Positions 23,584 to 35,201 of a DNA stretch of 64,000 nucleotides are shown here, piece by piece. How positions within the stretch are numbered: the first letter of the stretch is position 1; every line of letters starts with the position of its first letter. The notes beneath the pieces are model-generated. The model was not told the origin of the DNA. It saw only the letters and a list, made by a program, of their open reading frames with translations, and did not search any database. The DNA is from Cladophialophora immunda (lineage: Eukaryota > Ascomycota > Eurotiomycetes > Chaetothyriales > Herpotrichiellaceae), in the NCBI RefSeq assembly GCF_000835495.1, contig NW_015622543.1:4638619-4702618 (forward strand). The letters are read 5' to 3'. The position numbers and the translations under genes were made by a program.

Positions 23584-24267
23584 ATGGCGGAGCTCAATGC
23601 TCTGCCGCTCCGGCTGAAGAACTTCTTCGCTCGTTATCCTCCCCAGCTCTACTCTGCAAAATTCACAGGCATCACAATACCGCTGACGCGGAGAGAAGCG
23701 AAAGAAGCAGCCGTCGCACGAGCCGCCGAGCTGCAAAACCAAGTGTCTGCTTTTTCACCACCTTCGCGCCTCGTCGCGAGCATCCTTGCACAGCCCATAT
23801 CAGTGTCAGCACCAGCATCTTCTTCACAGTCCGAATTACCCACGGCAGAGACAACTGAAGAAGCAGTTCCCCCTACACCGACCCCGACATCGACGCCTAG
23901 CACCCTGCAGAAATACCCGCCAAACCCCTTCCTCCCACGCAAAAACTTCATCACTGGCCGCTGGGCTGGCCCAAAGATTGGCCTGCGCCGGCAAGCGGAC
24001 CTCGTGAACCTCGCAAAGGAGTTCGGTATCGAAGAGCTCCTTCCACCCGGGCGAAAATCTTCCGCGTTCAAGGAAGAGCGGCTGCTGCAGAGAGGATTAA
24101 GGATTAGAGGTACGGGCGAGGGACAAAAGGTCAAGGGTCACAAGTGGGAGAGGCGCATGGGGGCGACGCTGGAGAAGAGGAAGAAGGCCATGGAAAGCAT
24201 GCCGGAGTTGATAAGAGAGTGGAAACAGAAGGGCCACGGGCGAGGTTGGAAGAAGTATCCAAAATAG
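23584..24267 (+). CDS. MRPL25: Mitochondrial large ribosomal subunit protein mL59 (yeast MRPL25 family)
   Basis: Structural protein of the mitochondrial 54S large ribosomal subunit. Single exon of 227 residues. I prefer the ATG at 23584 (context GCCATGG) over one seven codons upstream because the family begins close to ALPLRLKNFF. The conserved block is near the middle: KYPPNPFLPRKNFITGRW, then GPKIGLRRQADLVNLAKEFGIEELLPPG (shown from its motif), RGLRIRGTGEGQKVKGHKW and the C-terminal RKKAMESMPELIREWKQKG. Residues 70-110 are a low-complexity Pro/Thr/Ser linker. The basic, Arg-rich N-terminus fits mitochondrial targeting. Confidence 0.9.
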   Translation: MAELNALPLRLKNFFARYPPQLYSAKFTGITIPLTRREAKEAAVARAAELQNQVSAFSPPSRLVASILAQPISVSAPASSSQSELPTAETTEEAVPPTPTPTSTPSTLQKYPPNPFLPRKNFITGRWAGPKIGLRRQADLVNLAKEFGIEELLPPGRKSSAFKEERLLQRGLRIRGTGEGQKVKGHKWERRMGATLEKRKKAMESMPELIREWKQKGHGRGWKKYPK

Positions 24268-24873
24268 ACGCTTCCGTTTGGAGCGACTTGCTCGTGGTGT
24301 CTACTTGGCTTTGGCAGGGGTGGTACATCTGTCCGAGGTGAGAGGAACACGAAGACTCCTCTATCAAGTTCAAGGCCCAGAACGCTCCAAATGCTAACAA
24401 CCTAGGAAGGAACATCCAATCGCCTCCTCATTGTTCCAGCCGTCGAACAACTGACTAGCCGCCTCACTGGATCAAACAATCACGGCCGCACATGGAACTT
24501 CAGCAAAGGATGCAAGAGACGGAACACTTCGCTCGGAAAACTCCATGAAAGCATTTCTCTGCCTAGAAACCTGATGCTTTCCTTTGTATATCAGACCTCC
24601 TCCCGACATATGCAGTTGATTCCATGATGGAATAGCCATGGGTTGTCCTGTGGTCCTGTAAAAATAGCCAACCGTACGACTTGAGACTAGAATCTCGATA
24701 TAAATCCTGATGAAAGCCTCAGATCATGTCATTCCGAGCCAGTAACCTTCGTGTGCTGTTGCTTCATTCCACGTTCCACACTTTAACACATACCACTCCG
24801 AACAGACAGGCAGAGCTGAAATCGCGCTGCCCGTGCACTAGCATCCCGGGGGGCCTAGTGGGATTTTGGCTGT
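24268..24873. other. Convergent intergenic spacer
   Basis: About 600 bp between the mL59 gene and an orphan gene on the other strand. Nothing recognisable is seen. Confidence 0.5.
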
Positions 24874-25779
24874 TCAAGCCCTCAATTTCCTATCCCTAGC
24901 CCCGTGTCCTGGATCATCTTGACCAGCCTCTTCAACAGGACCAATACCGACATGATCACTACCACCCGGAAGCTTCCTGAACAGCCATTCAAAGCGAGTC
25001 AATCTTTTCTCCGTATGCCGTGGTGGTACATCAGCTCTGGTGGCAGGTTCCCGGGAATCGATGTCATCCTGCGTACTTGAAGCGGAGGAAGTCGAGTCGT
25101 GTGAATACAGATCTCTCTTCGGTTTCCAGAAACTCGAGACCCCTTTTTGAATTTGGGGCAGCGACGAACTCGTCGATGACAGATCCGACAGGGTCCGAAT
25201 ATGGGAAGCCTTATTAGCAGATCTCGCCTTCGGTATGCACGCGGGCTTGACGTCGAGGTCCCGCAGCTCCTGCTCGAATACGTCTGCCCAGCCGAATTGC
25301 CGGCGCCAGATATTCTGTGAAGGCATATGCTGACGTTGGAGAGTTGGCTTGGAGTAATAAGGTTGGCGGGATGGAATGGGAGGGAGAGAAGTGCTGTGGA
25401 TTAGTTTTCGAGGCTGTATCTCGTCACTGCCACCTTGAAAACTGTAGTACGTCGTATCGCCTTTGCCTTCCCTCGGAGTACGGGCATTTGCTTTAGGCCG
25501 TGGCGAGGAGGTATGAATGGTGACCGGCGAACCAAAGCGGCTGTTGGGTTGCTCTTCTTGGACGGGACTGAGCTGCTGTGACTCTTTCTCTGCGTGCTCC
25601 TCTCCTCGAGCACACGACACATCGCGATGATGCGATGGTCCTATCGCCAATGGTAGGCGAGAGCCCGTTTCTGGAGATTGCCGCTGTAGCGAATGTGCAG
25701 TCCTAGTCCCATGCTTTGCTCGGAAATTGTACATGCCGATGGCGGCTTCGAGATCATCATCGTCCACCCCAAGAGGCAT
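24874..25779 (-). CDS. Hypothetical protein, no recognised domain
   Basis: Uninterrupted ORF of 301 codons starting MPLGVDDDDLEAAIGMYNF. I do not recognise it. The first 25 residues look folded (an acidic start followed by a short helix and FRAKHGT). The rest is mostly low-complexity and Ser/Pro/Arg-rich, with a probable ordered island IWRRQFGWADVFEQELRDLD around residues 158-177 and FEWLFRKLPG near 270. No signal peptide, membrane segment or catalytic motif is visible. An intrinsically disordered regulatory or adaptor protein would look like this. Nothing about its neighbours, mL59 and an MFS carrier, suggests a role. It could be a spurious ORF, but its length, good ATG and uniform residue use favour a gene. 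Confidence 0.6.
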   Translation of the reverse strand: MPLGVDDDDLEAAIGMYNFRAKHGTRTAHSLQRQSPETGSRLPLAIGPSHHRDVSCARGEEHAEKESQQLSPVQEEQPNSRFGSPVTIHTSSPRPKANARTPREGKGDTTYYSFQGGSDEIQPRKLIHSTSLPPIPSRQPYYSKPTLQRQHMPSQNIWRRQFGWADVFEQELRDLDVKPACIPKARSANKASHIRTLSDLSSTSSSLPQIQKGVSSFWKPKRDLYSHDSTSSASSTQDDIDSREPATRADVPPRHTEKRLTRFEWLFRKLPGGSDHVGIGPVEEAGQDDPGHGARDRKLRA

Positions 25780-26152
25780 CGTGGTAGGTGTCTTTGGAGA
25801 AAATCGGATGGGAAGAAGGTTGCCTTAGATTGCCGCGAAATGCATATCTTTTGTCAGTTGGTTTGGTATAATGATTCTGGGGATGACAATGTGGAGGGCT
25901 GGGGCCGAATGGCGGAGAGGCTATTTATGGACGTTGTCTGAGCTGAGATTCAGGTCACGAGTATTGCGTTTCCCGGTAGTATGTCGTAAGGCGTCCGAGT
26001 TAGTTCGCTCATTCTTTGGCAAGGCCATGCCACTGGTTACCATAGTTGTATAAAGCTTCTCGAGGAACCTTAGGCGGACATCACCCTTGGACTCGCGCAG
26101 GCAGTGGTGAAATGCTCGACACACTTTCCTCCGGCAATTTGGGCATGATGGC
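25780..26152. other. Intergenic spacer
   Basis: Contains the promoter of the orphan gene and the 3' end of the MFS gene. No separate feature is seen. Confidence 0.5.
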
Positions 26153-27722
26153 TCAGACTAGGACCTTGCAGTCTCTCTTTTTAACCAAGGTGAACCAAAG
26201 GCATAGTTGAAACACAGATCCGACCATCATCACAAGCCCGCTGAAGAGTTGCAGTCCCACATAATGCCGCCCATCATCACCAACCAGGGCTCCAGCGATC
26301 GGGCTGCCGATAAGGGAAGCGGTGGCGCCGATTGCTTGAGCCATACCAAGTCGGGCGCCCAAGACCTTTGGGTCAGGGCAAACAACGGGGAAGATACTGG
26401 GCGGGAGTGGAATGAGAGCGCCACTGAAGAAGCCTGCACGCTAGTTAGTACCACCGCGGTAAGAGTCACGACTGAAATGTTGGAAAGGCTTACCGTAGAG
26501 AGCGGCAAAGGCACAGAAGGAAGCCGTGCTCTTGATGCCTATCCAGGCCAGGCAGAGTATGGCGGAGACAAAGCCACATATCAACCAGGGAATCATCACA
26601 CCTATGTGTAGCGCGACGGTCGAAGCTATCATTCGTCCTACCACTGAAGCGCCTTGCGCAATTACAATCGAGTAAAGTGCTAGAGCTCGTGATGTGCCCA
26701 ATGCAAGCTGTGCGTAACTGGGTATATAGAAAAAAGGAACGAGGTAACCGGTAAACAACTGTGACAGTCAGCTTTCACGTGCAGATATAGCTTGTTGGGC
26801 CGGGCAATGACTGACGAAGAAGTTTGCCCATGTATAACACCAAAATCCAATATCCTTAAGAGCTGCTTTGTCGAAGAGTTTTCGCGCGGTACCCGAGCTG
26901 ATGTCACCAATATTTGTAGCCCCCCAGAGCAACAGAGGGAAGGCCAGAAGAAACGACGCGAGCATGATGAAGCCCATAACTCTAACAGTCCAAGCAAAAC
27001 CCAAGGGGTCGATCAGCTGCTGGAAAACAATGGTATAAATGATGCCACCTGTTTGTGATAGTGAGCGAGGGTCGCTTTTGATATTGTCTGGATCTTCCAC
27101 GTACCAAATGGAGCGCCACAGCTCACGAGACCTAGTGCGATTGCCCTCCTCGCTTTGAATGAACGACTAACAAGTGCCATTCCGGGAATGAAGAGGACAC
27201 CACAGCCAAGGCCAGTGCAAATGCCCTGAGTCAATATAATCTGATAATACTCGCTTGACAAGCTTAACATGAAAATCCCCAAGCATGACATGGCCGCACC
27301 ACCAAACAGCATGATGCGGTAATGACCGAGGTCAAACAACGGCCCAGAAATTATGCCAATGACGATCAACAGGTAGGATGCAAGCGTCCCGATCCAGGAT
27401 ATGTCGGATGCAGAGCTGGTTTTTAAGAAGGACGTCTCATAGTAGTTCTGGAAGAGGCCGAATGCAAATGTGAAGCCCCTAGTCGCCGGCCACAATTAGC
27501 ATTCCGTCTCCCCTTAAAAACCGGGTACTCCTACCAGACATTGAAGAAGACAAGGAAGCACCCAATGACCTGGAGCCATGCCCGGAATCCACCATCTGTA
27601 AGGGTAATTGGTGGCAAAGAAACAACAGTCGTTGCCTCGATCTCAATTTCTTTGCTGCTAGGGGCATCGATGGGTATGGCATCGACACCTGTTTTAGAAA
27701 TGTCATGCCGGGGGTCTGACAT
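26153..27722 (-). CDS. MFS transporter, monocarboxylate-type (MCT/MCH family)
   Basis: Membrane carrier of the fungal monocarboxylate transporter-like branch of the major facilitator superfamily. Many such genes are of unknown substrate and some export secondary metabolites. Five exons: 27722..27535, 27478..27105, 27048..26816, 26758..26494 and 26433..26153, about 446 residues. Donors are GTAGGA, GTACGT, GTCAGT and GTAAGC. The N-terminus is hydrophilic, then the family start DGGFRAWLQVIGCFLVFFN leads into GFTFAFGLFQNYYET. Other family features are WIGTLASYLLI, GICTGLGCGVLFIPGMAL, RRAIALGLVSCGAPFG, LFTGYLVPFFYIPSYA and the terminal GPIAGAL-like segment GSPIAGALVGD. About 12 hydrophobic segments can be counted. 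I start at MSDPRHD; an in-frame ATG 19 codons upstream is less likely. No biosynthetic genes adjoin it. Confidence 0.88.
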
Positions 27723-28893
27723 GACGACAGGTGTCTGTGCAAAACAGAAGCAGATTTGGTCCGACTTTCTCTCTGTCACCTGTCAAGATTCTGGACGAAA
27801 GCTGCAACGGAATCATTGAGTACAGAGACCCATAACGATTGGCTTTCAATTTCACACCGCGATCCTCAGGCTCTTTGGGGCGCACAATGAAACAGAAAGA
27901 GAAGAAGAAAACAAAGTCACAGAATAGCCGGGGTAGAACAAATAAACCGCCCAGACGACCAAAAGACATGGAGCATTTGTAAGAGGTGGTGCTAGTGTGT
28001 AGAAAGGATGGTCAAATCCGCAAATCGCGTCGTTTCTAAGAGCCCCATGGGAATCCCAGGTCCATTCAGCAGCAAGGGTGCATTGCATGTACCGAGGCTA
28101 GCAGCTGCTTCTGCTTGTCGAGGATCCGACGGCACAATGGCGGAATTAGGGCACGACATTGGCGGTGTCTGATCAGCAGTGTCGACATAGATATTCTGCC
28201 CTTTTGTTCCCCCTGTCCATGTTTGAGAGAGTCTTGTCAACATAGGATAGACATTCTGGTGACACCGGCAACAGGACATGGTTAGACACATCAAACCAGC
28301 ATGAAATATCTCGTTGTCATAGGCTCTTTCGTCCTCGAACACGCTATTTGTGTGCCGAATGCCGCCATCTTAGGTTGTGCCGGTGTCGAGTTTGAAATCG
28401 GAGCTTCGAAGGTGCGAGATCCTCAATGCGGGGAAGGCGCCAAAAGGACAAGGGGGTTTTGTGCGCAGAAGTCCGTCTCTTTCAGGGAGTCAGTAGTCAA
28501 AAGGGGTCGCATCGTTGGTCATTGGAGAGGATGGGAAGGGAGATGATGATGAAAGCGGCTGCTTGAAATCTGGGTTGGACTGCGTCGGTGCGAGTCAACC
28601 TGCAAATTCGAACATCAACGTAGAGGAGATGAAGGTATGAAGTACGAGATAGACTAAGCAAGGTTGCTTCGTGCGTCTGATTGCTCTGTTACTGCGGTCT
28701 CTGTAGGGGCGAAAGGGTGACGGTGAGACGGCGAGATGGCTCGATGGCAAAAGGCGGAGATTAAGCCGATAATCTGCCGACAACCTTCATCCAGCTTTGC
28801 TCGGCTTCGCCTCAAGGAATAACCAAGTATCCCATACAGGTACATATTGCTTTACATCCTGCTTCCTCTCGTCTCATCACAGGATGGCGAGGC
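27723..28893. other. Intergenic region, 1.2 kb
   Basis: Between divergent starts of the MFS carrier and the DUF1115-like gene. It may contain unrecognised upstream exons of the latter: a plausible acceptor (ATCACAG) ends at 28882. I could not find a coding exon with recognisable sequence in it. Confidence 0.4.
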
Positions 28894-29286
28894 ATGCCAG
28901 GCGCAGCATACCATGCCCTGATCCGAACCCACCACATCACATCCAGGAAGAAGGTCGCCCGGCTCAAGGCCGCCGCCAAACAGTACCAATGCTACGCTCT
29001 ACTTCGGTCAGGGGGAATCCCTGGTGTCATGTATGTACGAGGCTACGATCGATCCAACGTCCAGAAATGGGTCGACACAGTCCATGACCTGAGATACAAA
29101 GACTACCAACTGGCAGCGCCTGTCCATGCCATTTCGTCCGAGCTTCAGCGGGATGGTCCTCAACAGGACGATGAAAGAGCGGGATGCTTGGAAGAAGTCG
29201 CGACGGTCAAGGAAATGGCCACAGATATGGAGGCAAGAGGCCTTCAGAGGTGGTGGCGGGTTGCCATGGGATTCACGCAGGCATAA
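28894..29286 (+). CDS. DUF1115/RWDD2-like C-terminal domain protein
   Basis: Small protein of 130 residues. Its core has the pattern of the domain found at the C-terminus of RWDD2-type proteins (DUF1115, also called Prp3_C): an LIRTHHITSRKK start, a short helix, GGIPGVMYVRGYD, then VQKWVDTVHDLRYKDYQL. The function of this domain is unknown. In most relatives it follows an RWD domain; here none is visible upstream. The frame stays open, without an ATG, back to 28765, and a splice acceptor ends at 28882 (acceptor ATCACAG, then GWRGMPG in frame), so the gene may have missing 5' exons. The C-terminal 40 residues are acidic then basic and unlike the family. Its end lies only 116 bp from the end of the convergent RPT4 gene, so the 3' UTRs probably overlap. 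Confidence 0.6.
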   Translation: MPGAAYHALIRTHHITSRKKVARLKAAAKQYQCYALLRSGGIPGVMYVRGYDRSNVQKWVDTVHDLRYKDYQLAAPVHAISSELQRDGPQQDDERAGCLEEVATVKEMATDMEARGLQRWWRVAMGFTQA

Positions 29287-29402
29287 TATGGAACCACATT
29301 AGGATGTCGCAGCCATCTATTACTAACCGCTGCAAGTCTTGCTTTAGGCCCGAGGGCCGTCTCGCTATGCAGTCCAAGAAATCCCAGCCGCCTGGTCATA
29401 TC

Positions 29403-30691
29403 TTACAGTTTTTGATACTCCAACTTGCCCTCGAGTTTCTTCGCCTCGGCCACTTTTCTCACCGCTTTGTTGAAGTCGTCCTGGTTGACAGCATCTCTGT
29501 AATCTTTGATCGCGAACAACCCGGCCTCGGTGACGACGTTTCGCAAGTCAGCGCCGTTGAGACCGTCACTCATCTTGACCACGCTTTCGAAGTCGATGTT
29601 ACCTTCCGTCACCACCCCAGCAGCATGGATCTTCAGAATCTCTAAACGGCCAACCTCATTAGGTAGTGGAATCTCAATCTTTCGGTCCAGTCGACCTGCT
29701 CGCAACAAAGCAGGGTCTAGCGTGTCGGGTCTGTTGGTGGCCATTATGATCTTGGTCTTTCCGAGGTAGTCGAAACCATCGAGCTGGTTCAGAAGCTCCA
29801 TCAGCGTCCTCTGAATTTCTCGATCGGCCGATGTTCCCTCGCTGAACCGTCTGCCACCAATGGCATCGATTTCGTCCATGAAGATGATGCAAGGCTCGTG
29901 TTCTTTCGCGTAGCCAAACATTTCGCGGATCAGTCTTGCCGATTCGCCGATATATTTGTCGACAATAGCGGATGACACAACTGGAACGGAATCAGTATTG
30001 AGCTTGGGGTCCATTAACGATGACTTGGGGACTCGCCTTTTAAGAAATTTGTGTCCAGACTGCTTGCCACGGCCCTTGCGAGCAAAGTCTTCCCGGTCCC
30101 GGGAGGCCCGTAGAGCAGGACGCCTTTGGGAGGCTTGATACCCACTCGGATAAACAACTCGGGATTCTTGAGCGGTAGCTCGATCACCTCCCGCAGTTCT
30201 CGGATTTGTTCGTTCAAACCACCAATCCCAGCGAAAGAGACTTGTCCAGGATCTTCCAAAGACATGTTGTAGACCAACGGATCGACTTCTCTAGGGAGCA
30301 TTCTCATGATGGTCAGAGTGGTCATGTCGAGCGCCACTCGCGTGCCTTGTTTCAGTTTGGCCTTATCGACTTTGGAACGGCAGCCGACGACATATCTGGG
30401 ACCTGAGGATGCCTTGACAATGACTAGAGTACGTTAGCTTTTTCCAAGAAGCATAGTATGTTGGACAAACATACATCGTTCGTCGTCGAGCTGCTTCAGA
30501 ACTTCGCCGATGATTTGTCCAACACTTTGTAACGCCTTGATGTTTTCCTCTGTTGTCTCGAACTCCTTCTGCAGACCCTTGATGTCCATTCTAAGCGCTT
30601 TTAACTTGGCCTCCCATTCTCGAGACTCTAGAAGTTTGTTTTTATACTGTTCGAGGGCCTGCTGCCGCTCCGGATCACCGCTTCCGTCCAT
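29403..30691 (-). CDS. RPT4: 26S proteasome regulatory subunit, AAA ATPase Rpt4
   Basis: One of six ATPases of the 19S base that unfold and feed ubiquitinated proteins into the 20S proteasome, in cytosol and nucleus. Exons 30691..30475, 30423..30037 and 29980..29403 give about 393 residues, the usual length. The N-terminal coiled coil (residues 10-60) is followed by an OB-domain segment [15 protein letters not shown]. The AAA module has Walker [14 protein letters not shown], Walker [15 protein letters not shown], sensor ATNRPD and the arginine-finger region [13 protein letters not shown]. The ending [12 protein letters not shown] identifies Rpt4 rather than another Rpt. The second intron (30036..29981, 56 bp) begins with GCGAGT, a GC-AG intron: only this junction gives [14 protein letters not shown]. 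It is divergent from enolase. Confidence 0.95.
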
Positions 30692-30968
30692 GTTGTGGAT
30701 TTGGAGGACGTTAAGTGAAATGCTGCGTGGTTGCGGGACTGATGGCAGTAAGGATGTGCGGGATCGACGATGGGGATGTAAGAGCGTAATATCCCGTATC
30801 TCAAAGGCTGGGATCCGCAAGGTGTCGTTGCAGTTTTCAGGATTCAAGATCAGTTATTGTCTGATAGTCTAAGAAATGGCAAGCTTGCGCGCTGCAGGTA
30901 CCAGGAGCACTACGCGGCAAAGGCGCAGGAAGCGCAGGGGAAATCTGGGAAGGTATAACGAGGCAGAT

Positions 30969-30974
30969 CACGTG
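30969..30974. promoter_or_regulatory. CACGTG box in the RPT4/enolase promoter
   Basis: Palindromic bHLH-type site in the longer word TCACGTGCC (30968-30976). The same nine bases occur in the SPC105/RPS11 promoter. Confidence 0.3.
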
Positions 30975-31310
30975 CCACTGCCTAACCCAATTGCCCAATC
31001 TACCGTACTCTTGATTGCCATTGATCAGCCTAGTGGCCCAACGAGAGCCCGGGGCTGGCTCGCTGGGTAGCGAGCAAGGCGGGCTGGGCGGGTTGGGCGC
31101 GGGAGGACCCCTGGTGCCCTGGCCTATCCGCAGTCGGTGGCCGGCGACGAGTGAATAGTTCTTTGGGCAACCACAGCTTCGGAGGGGTCAATCATGTTCC
31201 CCGCCCTGCATCGCTGCTGAGCGAAACTGCTGAGTTGAAGTTTTGTAGCGATCAACACCCTCAGTCGCTCTTGCCCAATACCCCACCGCAAAAGCAACAA
31301 AAAGTTTCTC

Positions 31311-31450
31311 TGCTTCTGATATCTTTTCTTTCGTCACTTCACATTTCTCTCCCTCTCTGCTACTTCGTTCAAAGAGGACCTAGCTGTACTCCTACTTCCC
31401 GCTTTGGATTTATCACTAAGCAATTGTTTACTGACTCAACACTTCTTTCT
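31311..31450 (+). promoter_or_regulatory. Pyrimidine-rich core promoter of enolase
   Basis: Long CT-biased stretch with runs such as TCTCCCTCTCTGC just upstream of the probable leader exon. Such tracts precede the start sites of highly expressed glycolytic genes in filamentous fungi. Confidence 0.5.
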
Positions 31451-31469
31451 GTCACACCACTGAAATCAA

Positions 31470-33071
<1,602 letters not shown>

Positions 33072-33653
33072 GCAGGAGGATTTCGGAGATAACGGGATAC
33101 CAAACCGTGAGGAAGTGATAGCGGAAAACAACTTCGTCGGAGACCAGCCTCTCAGGTAGCTTGGGTCTGGTTGTGTGTGTTCTATGCACTTTGCAGGAAT
33201 AAAGTACGAATTATGCAAATCTCAATACAAGACGGGACATGCGTTGTTCTCATAAGATGGTCTCTTTCACGCTGTATTCACGAGGGCAACGCAGACTGAA
33301 ACACCTTTGGTGCTCGCCCCTGACCAAACATTTCGGGACGTGGCGCTTCGGCGTTGTTTCTCGCTAGAGTTACCCAAGATGTTCGCTACAGTCACGTGAA
33401 TCACACCAAATTGTCTATCTCATTCATGCGAAGTCTTGGCAATTTTGTTGTCCTCGACCCGAATTTTGGAAGATCGCCTCCTTGTCGTCACTGACTGAGC
33501 GCCAACTCCCCATATTCTACTCAATTTGTTTTACTCTTTTTGCGCTCTGCGTGCATTTGACCAATCGCGCACTTTGCGACGAAATTTCTTAACGCCCGAC
33601 AAACCCATCAAAGCAAAAGGCGAAGTCCCGTGGTCTTTTTCAGTGACCACACT
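33072..33653. promoter_or_regulatory. Intergenic region upstream of eIF3j
   Basis: About 580 bp with a CACGTG box at 33393-33398 (in TCACGTGAA). No gene is seen. Confidence 0.45.
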
Positions 33654-34619
33654 ATGCCTCCTTCAAAGTGGGGTGAGTCGCAGTCTTGAAGCCGCGGGGG
33701 GAAATCCTCTTTCCCACTACCTCGAATCACCAGGAATATTGTTGACGATATTATCTTCACAGATGAGGAGTCTGAAGAGTCCTCCGAAGAAGAATCAGTA
33801 GATGTTCCCGTTGCTCGACGCAAGTTTGCGGACGAAGAGGATTCCGATGACGTACGTGAGGCTGCGCTTCAGGCAGACCAACTAAAGACTGATGAATGCT
33901 AGGTCGCCGACAATTGGGAGGAAGAAGAAGACTCTGAAGCCGAGCGAGAGAAAGCCGCCAAAGCAGCCGCAGCCAAAGCCAAGGCTGATGCAGAAGCCGC
34001 CGCAAACAAGAAGAGCAAGGCTCAGCGGATAGAGGAGCACCGAGAGGCAAACCGACGAAAACGTGCTGAGGAGCTAGACGAGGAAAGTTCAGACGAAGAT
34101 GAAGCAAGCAGGCGTGCAAGGCTGCGGAAATCGGAGCAAGACTCTGACCTGAAACATGCACAAGATCTGTTTGCCGATGCGGCGCTGGACCCCAAGTCGC
34201 GTGTCGCACCGAACAAAGCGGTAATAATAGAGGACAAAGCAAACCCGGGTCAGACGATCGACCTCTCACAACTCCCCCTATTCAAGCCCGCCACCAAGAC
34301 ACAGTTCGACGCCCTTTCTGCCACTCTGGTCCCCCTACTCACAGCAGCTTCTTCAAAACCGCACTATGCCATCTGGCTGCCGACCTTTGTGAAGCAAATA
34401 TCTGCGGAGCTACCCAGTGCGGAGATCAAAAAGGCGGCCAGTGCACTAACGGCTCTAAGCAACGAGAAGATGAAGGAGGAAAAGACACAGGAGAAGGGCG
34501 GCAAAAAGTCAAAGGCAGCAAAGACAAAGTCGACCCTTGCAGCCACCCGGGACATGGGCAGAGGAATAGCAGACACGACTAGCTACGATGACGGCCTTGG
34601 AGATGACGATTTTATGTGA
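33654..34619 (+). CDS. HCR1: Eukaryotic translation initiation factor 3 subunit J
   Basis: eIF3j/Hcr1, a loosely bound eIF3 subunit that helps mRNA recruitment, start-site selection and ribosome recycling in the cytosol. Exons 33654..33672, 33763..33851 and 33903..34619 give about 274 residues. The first exon is only 19 nt (MPPSKW plus one base); joining gives MPPSKWDEESEESSEEE. Features are the acidic N-terminal half with DDVADNWEEEEDSE, a basic coiled coil (residues about 55-120), then the conserved core DLSQLPLFKPATKTQFDAL and HYAIWLPTFVKQISAELPS. The C-terminus has the family ending SYDDGLGDDDFM. Donors are GTGAGT and GTACGT. Confidence 0.93.
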
Positions 34620-35201
34620 TTGCTTTCTTGGTGGATTTCTCCTTCGATTCTCAAATTCTTTCCGGGACATTGCATAAGACGTGCGTGGTCAAGGCCCATC
34701 ATTTACGAGAAATGAAAAGGATGCACGGCAGATAGGCGGACTTAGATTATGACTTGACAGAGTTCTCTTGATACACTTGAAAGTATTATTATGGCACGTT
34801 TCAATTAGTATATGTTGTCCCGATGAAAGTGGGATTGAACGTCCTATATTAAATGCTCGAGTCAGTCGCTTCGTGTTTCCGCGCCTTATAAAGCTAGCCT
34901 TGTTGACCTCTTCTTGGTCCATCACCAAGTGGTTTTTGGTTCGCGCCCAGATATTCTACTCCATTTTTCTGGGATACCCGATCCATACTTTGGATTGGCT
35001 CGTAGAGCCCTGCAAACTTGATCTTCTCTTCTGGATCCTTGGGGTCAAAAGTCATCTGGAGACGGCTGGGATCCGAGAAAGCACGGTGCATTTTGTGCAG
35101 CGAACCTACATTGATGACTTTGGCTTCCGCCGCACGCTCTCCGGATTGCACTCTGGCGACGAGTTTCTCTTGAAATCTTACGGCGATCTGGCTCTTGCAA
35201 C
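34620..35201. other. Intergenic spacer upstream of CDC43
   Basis: The 3' flank of eIF3j and the CDC43 promoter. ORFs at 34768-35247 and the reverse frame are not supported by any recognisable sequence. Confidence 0.5.
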
